From an uncultured Anaerolineae bacterium (GTDB lineage Bacteria; Chloroflexota; Anaerolineae; Anaerolineales; Villigracilaceae): a stretch of DNA of 64,000 nucleotides. Within the stretch, counting starts at the first letter, position 1. Every line of letters begins with the position of its first letter. Under the pieces are notes generated by a model. That model had not been told where the DNA came from. It worked only from the letters and a program-made list of their open reading frames with translations, and searched no databases. Positions 8,781-18,188 of the stretch are shown here, piece by piece. The position numbers and the translations under genes were made by a program. Location: assembly GCA_903875215.1 (NCBI GenBank), contig CAIQVH010000031.1:496001-560000 (forward strand). Reading direction: 5' to 3'.

Positions 8781-10264
8781 CCAGGGACAAAGGAAAACCA
8801 GTCAAAGTGCACCGGGTCCGAGGCAATGTGCGGATCAGGACAGGGAATGGTATCCACTTCATCGGAGTCTTCGCGCTCAAGCGCATCTGTAAAAACTCCC
8901 CGGTGGTATAAATCGAGGAAAGCAGTAACCAACTGGGGGTCAAAATAGATTCCAGAATACTTGCGAATATATTCCAGAACATAGGCTTCGGTCGAGCCCT
9001 GGCGATACGGGCGGGTGGAAAGTAACGCATCCCAAACATCAACGATCGAAAATATGCGTGCTTCGAGCGGAATCTCCTCGCCCCGCAAACCTCGCGGATA
9101 CCCTGATCCATCCCAACGTTCATGGTGGCAAAATGGAATCTCAAGCGCGCTGCGCAGGTAGGAAATGGGATACAGCATATGCAAAGCATATTCGGTGTGC
9201 TTGCGCATTTCCTGCCATTCTTCGGGGGTCAGCGGACCGGGTTTTTGGAGAATGGTATCGGGAATGGCCATTTTCCCAATGTCATGCAACAGCGCCCCGC
9301 GTCGCAGGTTGACGATCTGGGCTTCCGGAATATCCAGCGCGCGCGCCATGCGTACTGCCATTTCAGTCACCCGCTGGGTATGGCCTTCGGTCTCCCGGTC
9401 ACGCAGGTCTAGAACTCGCGACCAGGCTTTGATGGTTTCGTCGTATGCTTCGGTCAGATGACGGTGCGCGCGCTGCAATTCGACTTCAGCGAGTTTGCGC
9501 TCCGTAATATCGCGGATGATGGCAAGCAAACAGGGCACACCATCCACCTGGATGGTGCTGGCGGAGATGAGACCGATCCAGCTTTGGCCTTTGAAGTTCT
9601 TGAAGGCGGCTTCCAGATTTCTGACCTGGCCCTGCTGCTGAACCTCAAGAAGCAGCTTCTGGCTGGCACTCTCGTCCACCCACAGGCCCAGCTCTTGGCT
9701 GGTTTTTCCGAGCACTTCTGCAGCTGAAAAACCCATCAGGCGGGTGAAGCCATCATTCACTTCAATGTATTGCCCGTCAGACAGGCGGGTGATACTGATC
9801 GCATCCGGGGATGTGTGGAAGGCCCTGGAAAATTTGTCTTCGGAGCGCCGTAAGGCCATTTCTGAACGGCGCTGATCATCGCGCAGTTCTTTGCGCTGCA
9901 AGGCGCGTTCTAGAGCCTGCCCCAACCGACTCAGCCGGTCTTTGAGCAGGTAGTCGGCTGCGCCGCGTTGCATGGTTTCGACGGCGGCTTCTTCACTGAC
10001 GTTTCCGGTGATGACGATAAACGGGATGTCGTACCCGTGTTCCTGCAGCAAAGTCAGGGCCTGTAGGGCGTCAAATTGCGGCAAACTGTAATCAGCCAGA
10101 ATGACGTCCGGGGTGGTTTCCAGCGCGATCAGGTAATCTGCCTGGGTTTCCACTCGCAGGCTGGATAATTCATAGCCTGAACGCTTCAATTCGTAGAGAA
10201 TGAGCTCAGCATCGGCCAGCTGATCTTCAAGTTGCAGGATTCTTAATGGGCGATTGAGGGTCAT
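8762..10264 (-). CDS. response regulator with PAS and HD-GYP domains (putative c-di-GMP phosphodiesterase)
   Basis: A 500-residue cytoplasmic signalling protein in three parts. Residues 6-125 are a CheY-like receiver with phospho-acceptor Asp58 (ILADYS). About 140-260 is a PAS domain that begins FSRAFHTSPDAISITR and ends in the usual IIRDITERK linker. About 275-470 is an HD-GYP domain with HTQRVTEM, LLHDIGKMAIPD and HHERWDGSGYP all intact, so c-di-GMP hydrolysis is expected. It lies 12 nt downstream of a stand-alone receiver gene on the same strand, so a two-gene operon is likely. Its 3' end carries half of a terminator stem. Confidence 0.92.
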   Translation of the reverse strand: MTLNRPLRILQLEDQLADAELILYELKRSGYELSSLRVETQADYLIALETTPDVILADYSLPQFDALQALTLLQEHGYDIPFIVITGNVSEEAAVETMQRGAADYLLKDRLSRLGQALERALQRKELRDDQRRSEMALRRSEDKFSRAFHTSPDAISITRLSDGQYIEVNDGFTRLMGFSAAEVLGKTSQELGLWVDESASQKLLLEVQQQGQVRNLEAAFKNFKGQSWIGLISASTIQVDGVPCLLAIIRDITERKLAEVELQRAHRHLTEAYDETIKAWSRVLDLRDRETEGHTQRVTEMAVRMARALDIPEAQIVNLRRGALLHDIGKMAIPDTILQKPGPLTPEEWQEMRKHTEYALHMLYPISYLRSALEIPFCHHERWDGSGYPRGLRGEEIPLEARIFSIVDVWDALLSTRPYRQGSTEAYVLEYIRKYSGIYFDPQLVTAFLDLYHRGVFTDALEREDSDEVDTIPCPDPHIASDPVHFDWFSFVPGRNSGS

Positions 10265-10276
10265 GGCACCCGAGGC

Positions 10277-10726
10277 TTAATTGATCATGGCCGGGATCTG
10301 GTTAAGCGTCAGCCAGTACAAACCGATGTCACGCACGGCCTGCTTGAATTGTTCAAAATCAACCGGCTTGACGATGTAGCTATTGACGCCCAGGCGGTAA
10401 CATTCAAGAATGTCGCGCTCTTCGTTTGAAGCAGTGAGGATGACCACCGGAATGGCGCTAGTCATAGAGTTGGATTTTAGCTGGCGTAAAACTTCCTGCC
10501 CGTTGACCTTGGGGAGCTTCAGGTCGAGCAGAATCAAGCGCGGCAGGTGTACCGGTTGGGGGCTATCTGATGGGTTCGCGCCGAAAAAATATTCCAGCGC
10601 TTCAGCACCATCCTGGGCATGATGAATGCGCGTGGTGATGTTGAGCTTCCTTAGGGCGTAAAAAAGCAGTTCGGCTTCGTCAAAATTATCTTCCACAAAA
10701 AATATTTCAATTGGCGATGTTTGCAT
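10277..10726 (-). CDS. single-domain response regulator (Rcp1-like receiver)
   Basis: A 149-residue stand-alone receiver. The acidic pocket is seen as VEDN near residue 11, the phospho-acceptor as Asp68 in LLDLKLPKVNG, and the conserved lysine in YIVKPVDF. The variable loop after helix 2 (FFGANPSDSPQP) is typical of the Rcp1 type that pairs with phytochrome-like or large hybrid kinases. No output domain. It lies upstream of and close to the HD-GYP gene and just downstream of the large sensor kinase, a likely source of phosphate. The ATG is preceded by CCGGAGG. The 116-bp gap upstream is AT-rich (around 10800-10830) and may hold its promoter. Confidence 0.92.
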   Translation of the reverse strand: MQTSPIEIFFVEDNFDEAELLFYALRKLNITTRIHHAQDGAEALEYFFGANPSDSPQPVHLPRLILLDLKLPKVNGQEVLRQLKSNSMTSAIPVVILTASNEERDILECYRLGVNSYIVKPVDFEQFKQAVRDIGLYWLTLNQIPAMIN

Positions 10727-10842
10727 CCCTACCTCCGGGGAAAGAATGGAGTTTCTGAAAAGCTATGGCAGGTAACGGTGGGATTTATTGTTCGTGTTTT
10801 TTACCATATTATCGATCATTTTAACATAGTCCCGTGGTACTG

Positions 10843-13800
10843 TTAGTCATCGGCGCGCGGGAACTCAGGTGAATTTGAATTGGCCGACGGTAATCCATGA
10901 GTCTGGCTGGCACGCAAGGATACAAGAATATGCCTCATCTGAGCATGGAGCTGTTTTTCGGTGACTTGCAGGACGGCTAATAACTCCTGAGTGGAAGCAC
11001 CATCAGAAAGCAGGCTGAGGTGCAGCGCCTCTATACTAGATAAGCGCCGGACAGACCTGTCATTCGTTCCGATGGTTGAAAACACGCTGACCATCTTCGC
11101 GGCAACCGCTGGAGGAAGTCTGATTTCTCCCCGGGCAATTTCACCGAGCGCCGAAATGAGTTCTGCAGCGCCCAATCCTTTGGGCAGGCAAGCAGAAGCG
11201 CCGTTTTGGATGGCGTTGAACAACAGTGCGTCGTTGCTCTCGGAATTGGACAGAATTGCGATGGTGATTTCTGGAAACTCCGCCTTGATAGCCCGAGCCG
11301 CTTCAAGCCCGTCGCAGTGCGGCATGGAGATATCCATCAAAATCAGATCGGGGCGCAGTTTGCGGGCCTGCTGCTGGGCTTCGAGGCCATCATGGGCTGT
11401 GCCAGCTACGTTTATTTCATGGGTTTGCAAAACCAGGCCGAGGCCTTGCAGGAAGATGTCCGAATTGTCCACAAGGAGCAAGCGTAAATCCTGCAAAGTT
11501 TTGAATGTCGGGCCAGTGCCAAACTGGCCATCGCCAGGGATGGTGATCATGATGATCGTCCCCTTGCCCGGAGCCGATCGCACCTCCAGCCGGCCGCCGA
11601 TCATTTCCACACGTTCACGCATCATCGCCAGGCCAAAGTGCCGATTGGCGGGGCTGAACGGGCGATCAAGGTTAAAACCAACCCCGTCATCTTGAATGGT
11701 GACCTGAACCGAATGTTTGACGGAGCTGAACAGGATTTCGACCTGACGCGCCTGAGCATATTTCCGCACATTTACCAGGGCTTCCTGAATGATTTTAAGC
11801 AGTTGGGTTTCTACATCCGTTGCCAGGACCGGTAAAGGATGTTCGCTGGGCAAACTCAGGTGAACTTGAACCCCGCTCTGGGCGCTAAACTCCTGAAGGA
11901 GGTTTTCCAGGGAGCTGATCAGACCAGCGGCAGGCTTCTGTGGCTCACGCAGCCACAAGATCAGGTTGCGCAAGTCGGCGCTGGCCTCGCGAGACAGGCC
12001 GATGACGCGTTCCAGGTTTTCATTGGCCTGTGAAAACTCAGATTGCTTGAGCAGGTTTTGAGCCGCTACCGTTTGTAAAGTAATGGAGCTGAGCACCTGT
12101 CCCAAGCCGTCGTGCAAATTTCGGCTGAAGCGCATACGTTCATCCATGATCGCCAGGGCGCGCTGCTGCTCAATGACCTGGGCCTGCGAGGCCTGGCGAT
12201 CGGAGATTTCCTTTTGCAGAAGCAGGTTGCTTTTTTCCAGTTCGGTGGTGCGCTCAGCAACCATAATTTCCAGGCCATTAACGAAAGATTTCAACCAGGC
12301 GATCATTCGATTAAATGAATTCGCCAGCTGGCCAAATTCGTCATAGTGCCGGACCGGGATAACCACATCCAGATTGCCTTGATCCACCAGCCTGACACCT
12401 GCCATAAGCTGATGCAACGGGCGCACAATGGAATAATGGATAACAATGGGAATCAGTCCAAACAATACCAGGGCGGCAGAAAACACCAGCCAGAAAAGTG
12501 GAAAGATAAAGCTGTGTAATGCAGATCGAAATCCGAGATAATAATCTTGCAGAATGCCCTGACGGTCACTGGTGGTCGAATCTGCCAGATCCTGTACTAG
12601 TTTTGGTGGAGCAAACCCGCCCGGAGTGACACCACGCGCCCAGATATTATCGTACGGAGCCTCTGCCGGAATCGTTTTCCATTTTCTTGGAATGTCCTTG
12701 TAAATAAAATCAAAGCGGCCATCCCGATACAGCACGGCTTGAAAGGTTAAGACCATTTCCGGATGGGCTTCGACCGGAATGGAATTCCAGGTAACAATCA
12801 GACGGTCGTCCTGGGTTCGGGCGTAGATCCCGGCACCGGGCGCATCGGGCGCCAATGCCACCAGCAACGGGAAAAGGCCCGGGAAATGGCCATAATTCAG
12901 TTCAAGATTGGAGTAGGTGAGGTCATCATCCATTCGAATGAGACCGAAATTGGTGATAAAAACTGATGAATATTTTTCCCCGTACAAAGGGAAGGGAAAA
13001 TCCAGCTCGTAGCTACGGTTATTAGCCGATGATTTTATCGGCAGGCGGGTACCAAGATCAGTCTCGAACTGATACGGGATGGTTGTAATGTTGTACCCAC
13101 CCTCCGTATTGGGCGTGAAACGCAGCGAGGAATTTGATAAAGGGTTTTCTGAGTGATAAATATCCAGAAATCCTGGCATCATCACCCAGCCGGTGACGCC
13201 TGTCAGCACCAAAAGCAGAGTGAGATCACCCCCGATGATTTTGACAATAAACGAAATCTCGACGGGCTGGGAAGTGACATAGACATATCCGAACAACCAG
13301 AGGGCAGATAATAAGCCAATTGAAAAAGTCAGATCAAATATGCCGTCATATAGCTGGTTTTGGCCGCGGGTGAGATTGGCCAGTCCAAGCAGGATCACCA
13401 GGATGTAAATCCCCGCCATATTACGGGCAGCATTGGCGTCCCTGCCCTCGGGATTGAATAGTTTCCGGCCCCACGCAATGGGGCGCGAGTCTGCAAGCAA
13501 AGTCTGGCGCAGCAGGAGAATGAACGGAAAAGTCAATATAATGGCAAAAATAAAGTCCGCCCACATCGGACGGAAAACCACATCCCCATGGCTCAGAGCA
13601 TAATAACAAAAGATGGAATAACCAATTTCGAAGGCGGTATAAAGCCCAGTGGCGGTCAGAAATATATCAGCCAGCCAGTTGTGTTGATTAGGTTGCGGGA
13701 AAAGATCGCAAAACTTAATAAACAGGATCAGATCTATCGCCAGGATGGGGTTTTCAAGGTAAAGAAAAAACAGGCGTTCCTCTGGCAGCGATACCGTATC

Positions 13801-14040
13801 CAGAAACATGGTGATTGCAAACAGGAAAATGAAGAAGATAAACCCCAGTAAAAGAATCCATGGCTTTCCAGCCTGCGCACCCTGCAGATACTGCAAAGTT
13901 AGATAGGTCATTATGACAAAGGCTAGAATTGCCAGGGAAAGGTAACTGATCGAGGAAGGTGTGGAATAAAAACCGCTCAAGACTGACCTCGCTGAGGGCA
14001 AATGGGGCAAAATAGGGATGACAGGATTATACCGTTGCAT
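10843..14040 (-). CDS. membrane sensor histidine kinase fused to a NarL-type response regulator
   Basis: About 1065 residues. I start it at the ATG at 14040 because the extra 84 residues of the open frame lie antisense to the acyl-CoA dehydrogenase gene. Order of parts: about eight TM helices (25-290); an extracytoplasmic beta-rich region (about 300-480) with ITNFGLIRMDD and RLIVTWNSIPV, resembling nidogen-like domains; a TM helix; HAMP (about 537-590); a HisKA_3 dimerisation helix with His643 in RNLHDGLG; an HATPase domain (DDGVGFN); a receiver with Asp903 (LMDISMPHCDG); and a C-terminal helix-turn-helix resembling a diverged LuxR/NarL domain (TQELLAVLQVTEKQLHAQM). So sensor, kinase and putative DNA-binding regulator are one polypeptide, anchored in the membrane. 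The signal is unknown. Confidence 0.88.
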   Translation of the reverse strand: MQRYNPVIPILPHLPSARSVLSGFYSTPSSISYLSLAILAFVIMTYLTLQYLQGAQAGKPWILLLGFIFFIFLFAITMFLDTVSLPEERLFFLYLENPILAIDLILFIKFCDLFPQPNQHNWLADIFLTATGLYTAFEIGYSIFCYYALSHGDVVFRPMWADFIFAIILTFPFILLLRQTLLADSRPIAWGRKLFNPEGRDANAARNMAGIYILVILLGLANLTRGQNQLYDGIFDLTFSIGLLSALWLFGYVYVTSQPVEISFIVKIIGGDLTLLLVLTGVTGWVMMPGFLDIYHSENPLSNSSLRFTPNTEGGYNITTIPYQFETDLGTRLPIKSSANNRSYELDFPFPLYGEKYSSVFITNFGLIRMDDDLTYSNLELNYGHFPGLFPLLVALAPDAPGAGIYARTQDDRLIVTWNSIPVEAHPEMVLTFQAVLYRDGRFDFIYKDIPRKWKTIPAEAPYDNIWARGVTPGGFAPPKLVQDLADSTTSDRQGILQDYYLGFRSALHSFIFPLFWLVFSAALVLFGLIPIVIHYSIVRPLHQLMAGVRLVDQGNLDVVIPVRHYDEFGQLANSFNRMIAWLKSFVNGLEIMVAERTTELEKSNLLLQKEISDRQASQAQVIEQQRALAIMDERMRFSRNLHDGLGQVLSSITLQTVAAQNLLKQSEFSQANENLERVIGLSREASADLRNLILWLREPQKPAAGLISSLENLLQEFSAQSGVQVHLSLPSEHPLPVLATDVETQLLKIIQEALVNVRKYAQARQVEILFSSVKHSVQVTIQDDGVGFNLDRPFSPANRHFGLAMMRERVEMIGGRLEVRSAPGKGTIIMITIPGDGQFGTGPTFKTLQDLRLLLVDNSDIFLQGLGLVLQTHEINVAGTAHDGLEAQQQARKLRPDLILMDISMPHCDGLEAARAIKAEFPEITIAILSNSESNDALLFNAIQNGASACLPKGLGAAELISALGEIARGEIRLPPAVAAKMVSVFSTIGTNDRSVRRLSSIEALHLSLLSDGASTQELLAVLQVTEKQLHAQMRHILVSLRASQTHGLPSANSNSPEFPRADD

Positions 14041-14091
14041 CCAGCGGGCTGGCAGAGCGATTTCAAGGAGCCGATGGACAGTACCCGGCGG

Positions 14092-14097
14092 TATAAT
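14092..14097 (+). promoter_or_regulatory. -10 box for the acyl-CoA dehydrogenase gene
   Basis: TATAAT 31 nt before the ATG at 14129, in the divergent gap with the sensor kinase. No good -35 at the expected distance. Confidence 0.4.
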
Positions 14098-14128
14098 CAT
14101 GGCACATTTCCATCCCTGGAGGCATGCA

Positions 14129-15298
14129 ATGAACGACCTGGCAATATTTTCTCTGACCGATGAACATAAAATGATCCGCGATGCAGCGCGCGATTTTGCA
14201 CAAAGCGAGATCGCCCCGATCGCAGCTGAGCTTGACGAAAGCGGCGAGTTTCCGCAAAAAACGGTTAAAAAAATGGGGGCGCTGGGTTTCATGGGAATTG
14301 AAGTCCCAGAGCAATATGGCGGGGCAGGGCTGGATACTCTGGCCTATGTGTTGGCCCTGGAGGAAATCTGTCGAGCAGACGCGGCGCATGGCGTGATCAT
14401 GTCAGTGAACAACTCACTGTATTGTCACGGGATCCTGAAATTTGGAACGGAAGAGCAGAAAAAGAAATTCATCACTCCGGTCGCTTCTGGAAAAGCTGTC
14501 GGGGCTTACTCGTTGACCGAACCAACGAGCGGTTCAGACGCCGCCAACATGAAAAGCCGCGCAACCCGCGATGGGGACAGTTATGTGCTCAACGGGCGCA
14601 AATCCTGGGTAACCAGCGGACCCGTGGCGGAGTATGTGGTGGTTTTCATGATGACCAATCCCGAGAAAAAACAGAAGGGGGTTTCGGCTTTCCTGCTAGA
14701 GGCCAATACACCCGGCCTGGTGCGTGGTAAAAAAGAACCCAAGCTGGGTATTCGCGCCTCAGCCACCAGTGAACTGATCTTTGATAATGTTCGTGTGCCA
14801 GCTGAAAACCTGCTCGGCCAGGAAGGCGAGGGCTTTAAAATTGCCATGACTGTGTTGGACGTAGGTCGCATCGGCATCGCCGCACAAGCTCTCGGAATTG
14901 CAGAGGCTGCCTACGAGGCTGCCCGCCAATACGCAGGTCAACGCGAAGCCTTCGGCCAGCCGATTGGTGCCTTCCAGGGCACAGGGTTCAAAATCGCAGA
15001 CATGAAAACGCGCATCGAAGCCGCGCGCCTGCTACTGTACAATGCCGCCTTAAAGAAGGAACGTTCAAAAACATCCGGCGAACGCTTCTCGCAGGAAGCC
15101 GCCATGGCCAAGTTATTTGCCTCGGAGACAGCCATGTATGTAACCCATGCCGCGCTGCAAATTCACGGCGGCATGGGCTACAGCAAGGAATTGCCGGTCG
15201 AGCGCTATTTCCGCGACGCAAAAATCACCGAAATCTATGAGGGAACAAGCGAAATCCAACGCCTGGTCATCTCCCGCCAGGAGCTGGGGCTGAAGTAA
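14129..15298 (+). CDS. acyl-CoA dehydrogenase (short/medium-chain, butyryl-CoA type)
   Basis: FAD enzyme that introduces the alpha-beta double bond into acyl-CoA, passing electrons to ETF. The ATG at 14129 is preceded by CTGGAGG, giving 389 residues, the standard length. Signatures: YSLTEPTSGSDA in the middle domain, QALGIAEAAYEAA and QREAFGQPIGAFQG in the C-terminal helical domain, and IHGGMGYSKELPVERYFRDAKITEIYEGTSEIQ near the end, where the catalytic glutamate of this subclass lies (IYEGTSE). No ETF or thiolase gene is adjacent. Chain length is not predictable with certainty. Confidence 0.95.
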   Translation: MNDLAIFSLTDEHKMIRDAARDFAQSEIAPIAAELDESGEFPQKTVKKMGALGFMGIEVPEQYGGAGLDTLAYVLALEEICRADAAHGVIMSVNNSLYCHGILKFGTEEQKKKFITPVASGKAVGAYSLTEPTSGSDAANMKSRATRDGDSYVLNGRKSWVTSGPVAEYVVVFMMTNPEKKQKGVSAFLLEANTPGLVRGKKEPKLGIRASATSELIFDNVRVPAENLLGQEGEGFKIAMTVLDVGRIGIAAQALGIAEAAYEAARQYAGQREAFGQPIGAFQGTGFKIADMKTRIEAARLLLYNAALKKERSKTSGERFSQEAAMAKLFASETAMYVTHAALQIHGGMGYSKELPVERYFRDAKITEIYEGTSEIQRLVISRQELGLK

Positions 15299-15322
15299 GC
15301 AGCGGTTGCCGCTACACAATTC

Positions 15323-15370
15323 AAGAGCGGGAAGATGTGGTGAGAAGGCCATCTCCCCTCCCCCGCTCTT
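15323..15370 (+). terminator. weak hairpin after the acyl-CoA dehydrogenase gene
   Basis: AAGAGCGGG (15323-15331) pairs with CCCGCTCTT (15362-15370) around a 30-nt loop. There is no T-run, so its role as a terminator is uncertain. Confidence 0.35.
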
Positions 15371-15415
15371 CCCATATCAGCAGGGGGATGGCGCGGTTCA
15401 AACAGTCAACAATGC

Positions 15416-15421
15416 TATAAT
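15416..15421 (+). promoter_or_regulatory. -10 box for the methyltransferase/GT-C operon
   Basis: TATAAT 38 nt before the ATG at 15460; no convincing -35. Confidence 0.4.
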
Positions 15422-15459
15422 CGTTGCAATATCCGTAAACAAAAGAGAAGCTGACATTC

Positions 15460-16110
15460 ATGCCTGACCAACCAGTACCGGGATTATGGGATTCATTCTG
15501 GGCCATCCACGCCTCCAGCGACGACCTGTTTCATCAACTCCTTTGGCGCATCCGGTTTATTTTCTCCAGCGCCTATGCGCGCCACATGGCGAAGCTGACC
15601 GCAGACTTGCAAAGCCCGCGCCTGTTGGAAGTGGGCTGCGGTTCAGCGCGCACCCTGCACTTTCTGGCTAAACACTTCAAAGCCAGCCAATGTTATGCTC
15701 TTGACCTGTCTCCGCAGGCCATTCAGGTGGTGCGCCAAATCAGCCCGGACTTTCAGACTGGAGTGGCCAGCGCCCTGGCATTACCCCTGCCCGCCGACAG
15801 CTTCGAGGTCAGCTTCAGCATTGGCCTGATCGAACACTTCACCCGCGCCCAGGCCGCACAAATGATGCTGGAAAAGCTCCGCGTCACACGCCCCGGCTGC
15901 TGGGTGGGAGTGGTTGTTCCCTGGCAGAGTTCAGTCTACAACCTGATCGTGCGCAAAGCCTTTGGCCGGCACTGGCCCTTTGGCGAAGAAAATCCATTCC
16001 GGCGCGCAGAGTTAAGACATTTCCTCACAGCCCAAGGACTGCAAGAAGTGCAAATATTCGTCATTTACGGCAGCACCCTGCTAGGCGCAGGCCGCAAACC
16101 CAGTCTATGA
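15460..16110 (+). CDS. class I SAM-dependent methyltransferase
   Basis: A 216-residue soluble protein with the Rossmann methyltransferase motif I LLEVGCGSARTLHFL (about 65-79), motif II CYALDLSPQAIQVV, and a motif IV-like DSFEVSFSIGLIEHF, matching the Methyltransf_11 group. The substrate is unknown. Its stop overlaps the next start by 4 nt (ATGA), so it is translationally coupled to a GT-C glycosyltransferase; methylation of a lipid-linked sugar or polyprenol intermediate is a reasonable guess but only that. Confidence 0.88.
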   Translation: MPDQPVPGLWDSFWAIHASSDDLFHQLLWRIRFIFSSAYARHMAKLTADLQSPRLLEVGCGSARTLHFLAKHFKASQCYALDLSPQAIQVVRQISPDFQTGVASALALPLPADSFEVSFSIGLIEHFTRAQAAQMMLEKLRVTRPGCWVGVVVPWQSSVYNLIVRKAFGRHWPFGEENPFRRAELRHFLTAQGLQEVQIFVIYGSTLLGAGRKPSL

Positions 16111-18188
16111 ACCAGATCATCCCCCCAAAAAACCAGCCCGACCGGCAAGGAAACGGAGAGTTGCTGCTCGTAGTGGCTGTGTTGTGCGCCGCTACCGCCC
16201 AGGGTGTGTTAATCGTTTCCGCTTCTGATCAGGCCATTTATTGGGATGTCTCTGCCTGGTTCAAAAACCTCGGGCAGAATGCCTCGCCCATGCCGGGATT
16301 GAGCCTGTACCTGTTGGCCGGACTCTTGTTCATCCTTGGTTTGCGCCAGTTGGGAAACGGTAGAAGCGCTTCAGCCACTCATTCCATAGAACCGCGCACC
16401 CCGCAGCCCGCGCGTTTCGGCTTCTGGCTGACAAGCGCCGGGCTGGCCCTCCTGATTGCTGTTTATACAGCCGATCCCCAACGCGCAGCAGCCAACGGTT
16501 ACGCCTTGAGCCTGCTCTGGCTCCTCAGCATTGGCCTGCTGATTTTTTCCGTCCTGCATCAGGCCGGATGGCAGCCTCCACAGGCACGCCAGCTCCTGGG
16601 GTGGATCAAAACCAATCGCCACGAGTTACTGCTCCTGCTCGCCCTGCTGGCCGCCGCCCTGCTGGTACGCACCATCGACCTTGAATTGCATCCCTACTCG
16701 ATGGTCAACGATGAAGGCGAAATGGGCAAAGGAGCGCTCTGCCTGCTGAGCGGCACCTGCCGAAATATCTTCGCCATCGCCTGGGCCTCACAACCGCTGG
16801 TTTCCTACCTTCCCCACGCCTTAAGCATTGGCCTGCTCGGACACAGCGCCGCCCTCCCGGTGCGGATGGTCTCGGTGGTGACCGGCATGCTGGCGGTGGT
16901 CAGCACCTACCTATTCGCCCGCGAAACCTTTGGCAAGAAGACGGCTTTTCTCGCCGCGCTGTTGCTGGCGACCTTTCCCTTCCACGTACATTTCAGCCGC
17001 GTCGGCGTCAACAACATCATCGACTCGTTCACGTCACCATTGTTGCTGTGGCTGTTGATGCGCGCCATTCGTAAAGGAAGCGCCGGCTATTTCCTGGCCG
17101 CCGGGATTGTCAGCGGCCTGTGCCTATATACCTACCCGGGCAGCCGGCTGGCCATCGCCCTGGCGGCCGCCCTGCTGGTTGCCGCCATCCTGACCCGGCG
17201 CGGTTTCCTGCGCGCCCAGTTTTCCAACCTGATGATTTTCATTCTGGCGGCCCTCATCACTGTTGCACCCCTTCTCGGCACCTATTCAACCACCAGCGGA
17301 GAATTCAACGGACGATTGAATTCGGTGAGCATCTTCAATAATGGTGTGCTGAAAGCGGAAATGAAACAATCCGGCCTGACTGCCACGCAGGTCCTGGTAG
17401 AACAGTTCTTCAAATCCAGCCTGCCCTTCATCTCCCTTTCCGGCCCGATGAATTTCTTCAACACTCCGCGCGCCTACCTCTCAACCATTGCGGCCATCTT
17501 CCTGATGCTCGGCCTTGCACTCAGCTTCTGGAAACTGCTCGATCTACGGTATTTCATCCTATTGGCCTGGTTTTTCGGGCCGATTTGTCTCGGGTCGGCG
17601 CTGACGGCAGGCCCACCCAGCAACCAGCGTATGTTGGGAAGCAGCCCCGCCGCGGTCATCCTTGCCGCGCTGGCCATGCTGGCACTGTTACAAGGGCTAA
17701 GCCAAAATACCGGCCCGCGGCTGCGTCAAATGGCTGCTTTGCTGCTCGTAGCCGCAATTAGCTTCAATGCCTATCAGGATCTCAGCTTCTACTTCGGCAC
17801 TTACCGGAGTGGGCATTACTTTGAAGACCTGAGCAACGAAATCACCTACGAATCGCACACGATCATCTCAGAACTGGGCAGCAACGGTCGCTTTTACCTG
17901 ATCGGCGCTCCGATGACGTTCACAATCTTTGGGAATTTCGACTATTTTTCCCCCAATGTCGAGAAGTTTGATCTCGACACCATCACCCCCGATAGTATCG
18001 CCTCTCTACCCAAGGATAAAACTGCCCTGTTCCTGGCCATTCCCTCGCGAAAGGCAGACCTGCAAAAAATCGCCGCCTGGATACCCAACGGTGAGTGGAG
18101 CGCGGTCAAACGCCGCTTCCGGCCGGAGGAGGAGCTCTATTTTGCCTACAAAGTCAAAGCGGAACAATTGCAGGCTTTTCAGCCATGA
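16107..18188 (+). CDS. GT-C fold membrane glycosyltransferase (GT39/PMT-like)
   Basis: A 693-residue polytopic protein with about a dozen TM helices. After four N-terminal hydrophobic segments the catalytic-type loop reads MVNDEGEMGKGA, the acidic motif found in the first outer loop of dolichyl/undecaprenyl-phosphate-sugar transferases. A later loop has FHVHFSRVGVNNIID, a second motif of this superfamily. The C-terminal 130 residues form a soluble outer domain. Such enzymes move a sugar from a polyprenyl-phosphate donor onto proteins or glycolipids outside the cell. It overlaps both neighbours by ATGA junctions, showing a tight operon. Acceptor unknown. Confidence 0.8.
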   Translation: MNQIIPPKNQPDRQGNGELLLVVAVLCAATAQGVLIVSASDQAIYWDVSAWFKNLGQNASPMPGLSLYLLAGLLFILGLRQLGNGRSASATHSIEPRTPQPARFGFWLTSAGLALLIAVYTADPQRAAANGYALSLLWLLSIGLLIFSVLHQAGWQPPQARQLLGWIKTNRHELLLLLALLAAALLVRTIDLELHPYSMVNDEGEMGKGALCLLSGTCRNIFAIAWASQPLVSYLPHALSIGLLGHSAALPVRMVSVVTGMLAVVSTYLFARETFGKKTAFLAALLLATFPFHVHFSRVGVNNIIDSFTSPLLLWLLMRAIRKGSAGYFLAAGIVSGLCLYTYPGSRLAIALAAALLVAAILTRRGFLRAQFSNLMIFILAALITVAPLLGTYSTTSGEFNGRLNSVSIFNNGVLKAEMKQSGLTATQVLVEQFFKSSLPFISLSGPMNFFNTPRAYLSTIAAIFLMLGLALSFWKLLDLRYFILLAWFFGPICLGSALTAGPPSNQRMLGSSPAAVILAALAMLALLQGLSQNTGPRLRQMAALLLVAAISFNAYQDLSFYFGTYRSGHYFEDLSNEITYESHTIISELGSNGRFYLIGAPMTFTIFGNFDYFSPNVEKFDLDTITPDSIASLPKDKTALFLAIPSRKADLQKIAAWIPNGEWSAVKRRFRPEEELYFAYKVKAEQLQAFQP

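Noticed and set aside
14041-14292. N-terminal extension of the sensor kinase
   Set aside because: These 84 codons overlap the acyl-CoA dehydrogenase gene antisense and are Ser/Arg-rich; the ATG at 14040 leads directly into the membrane domain.
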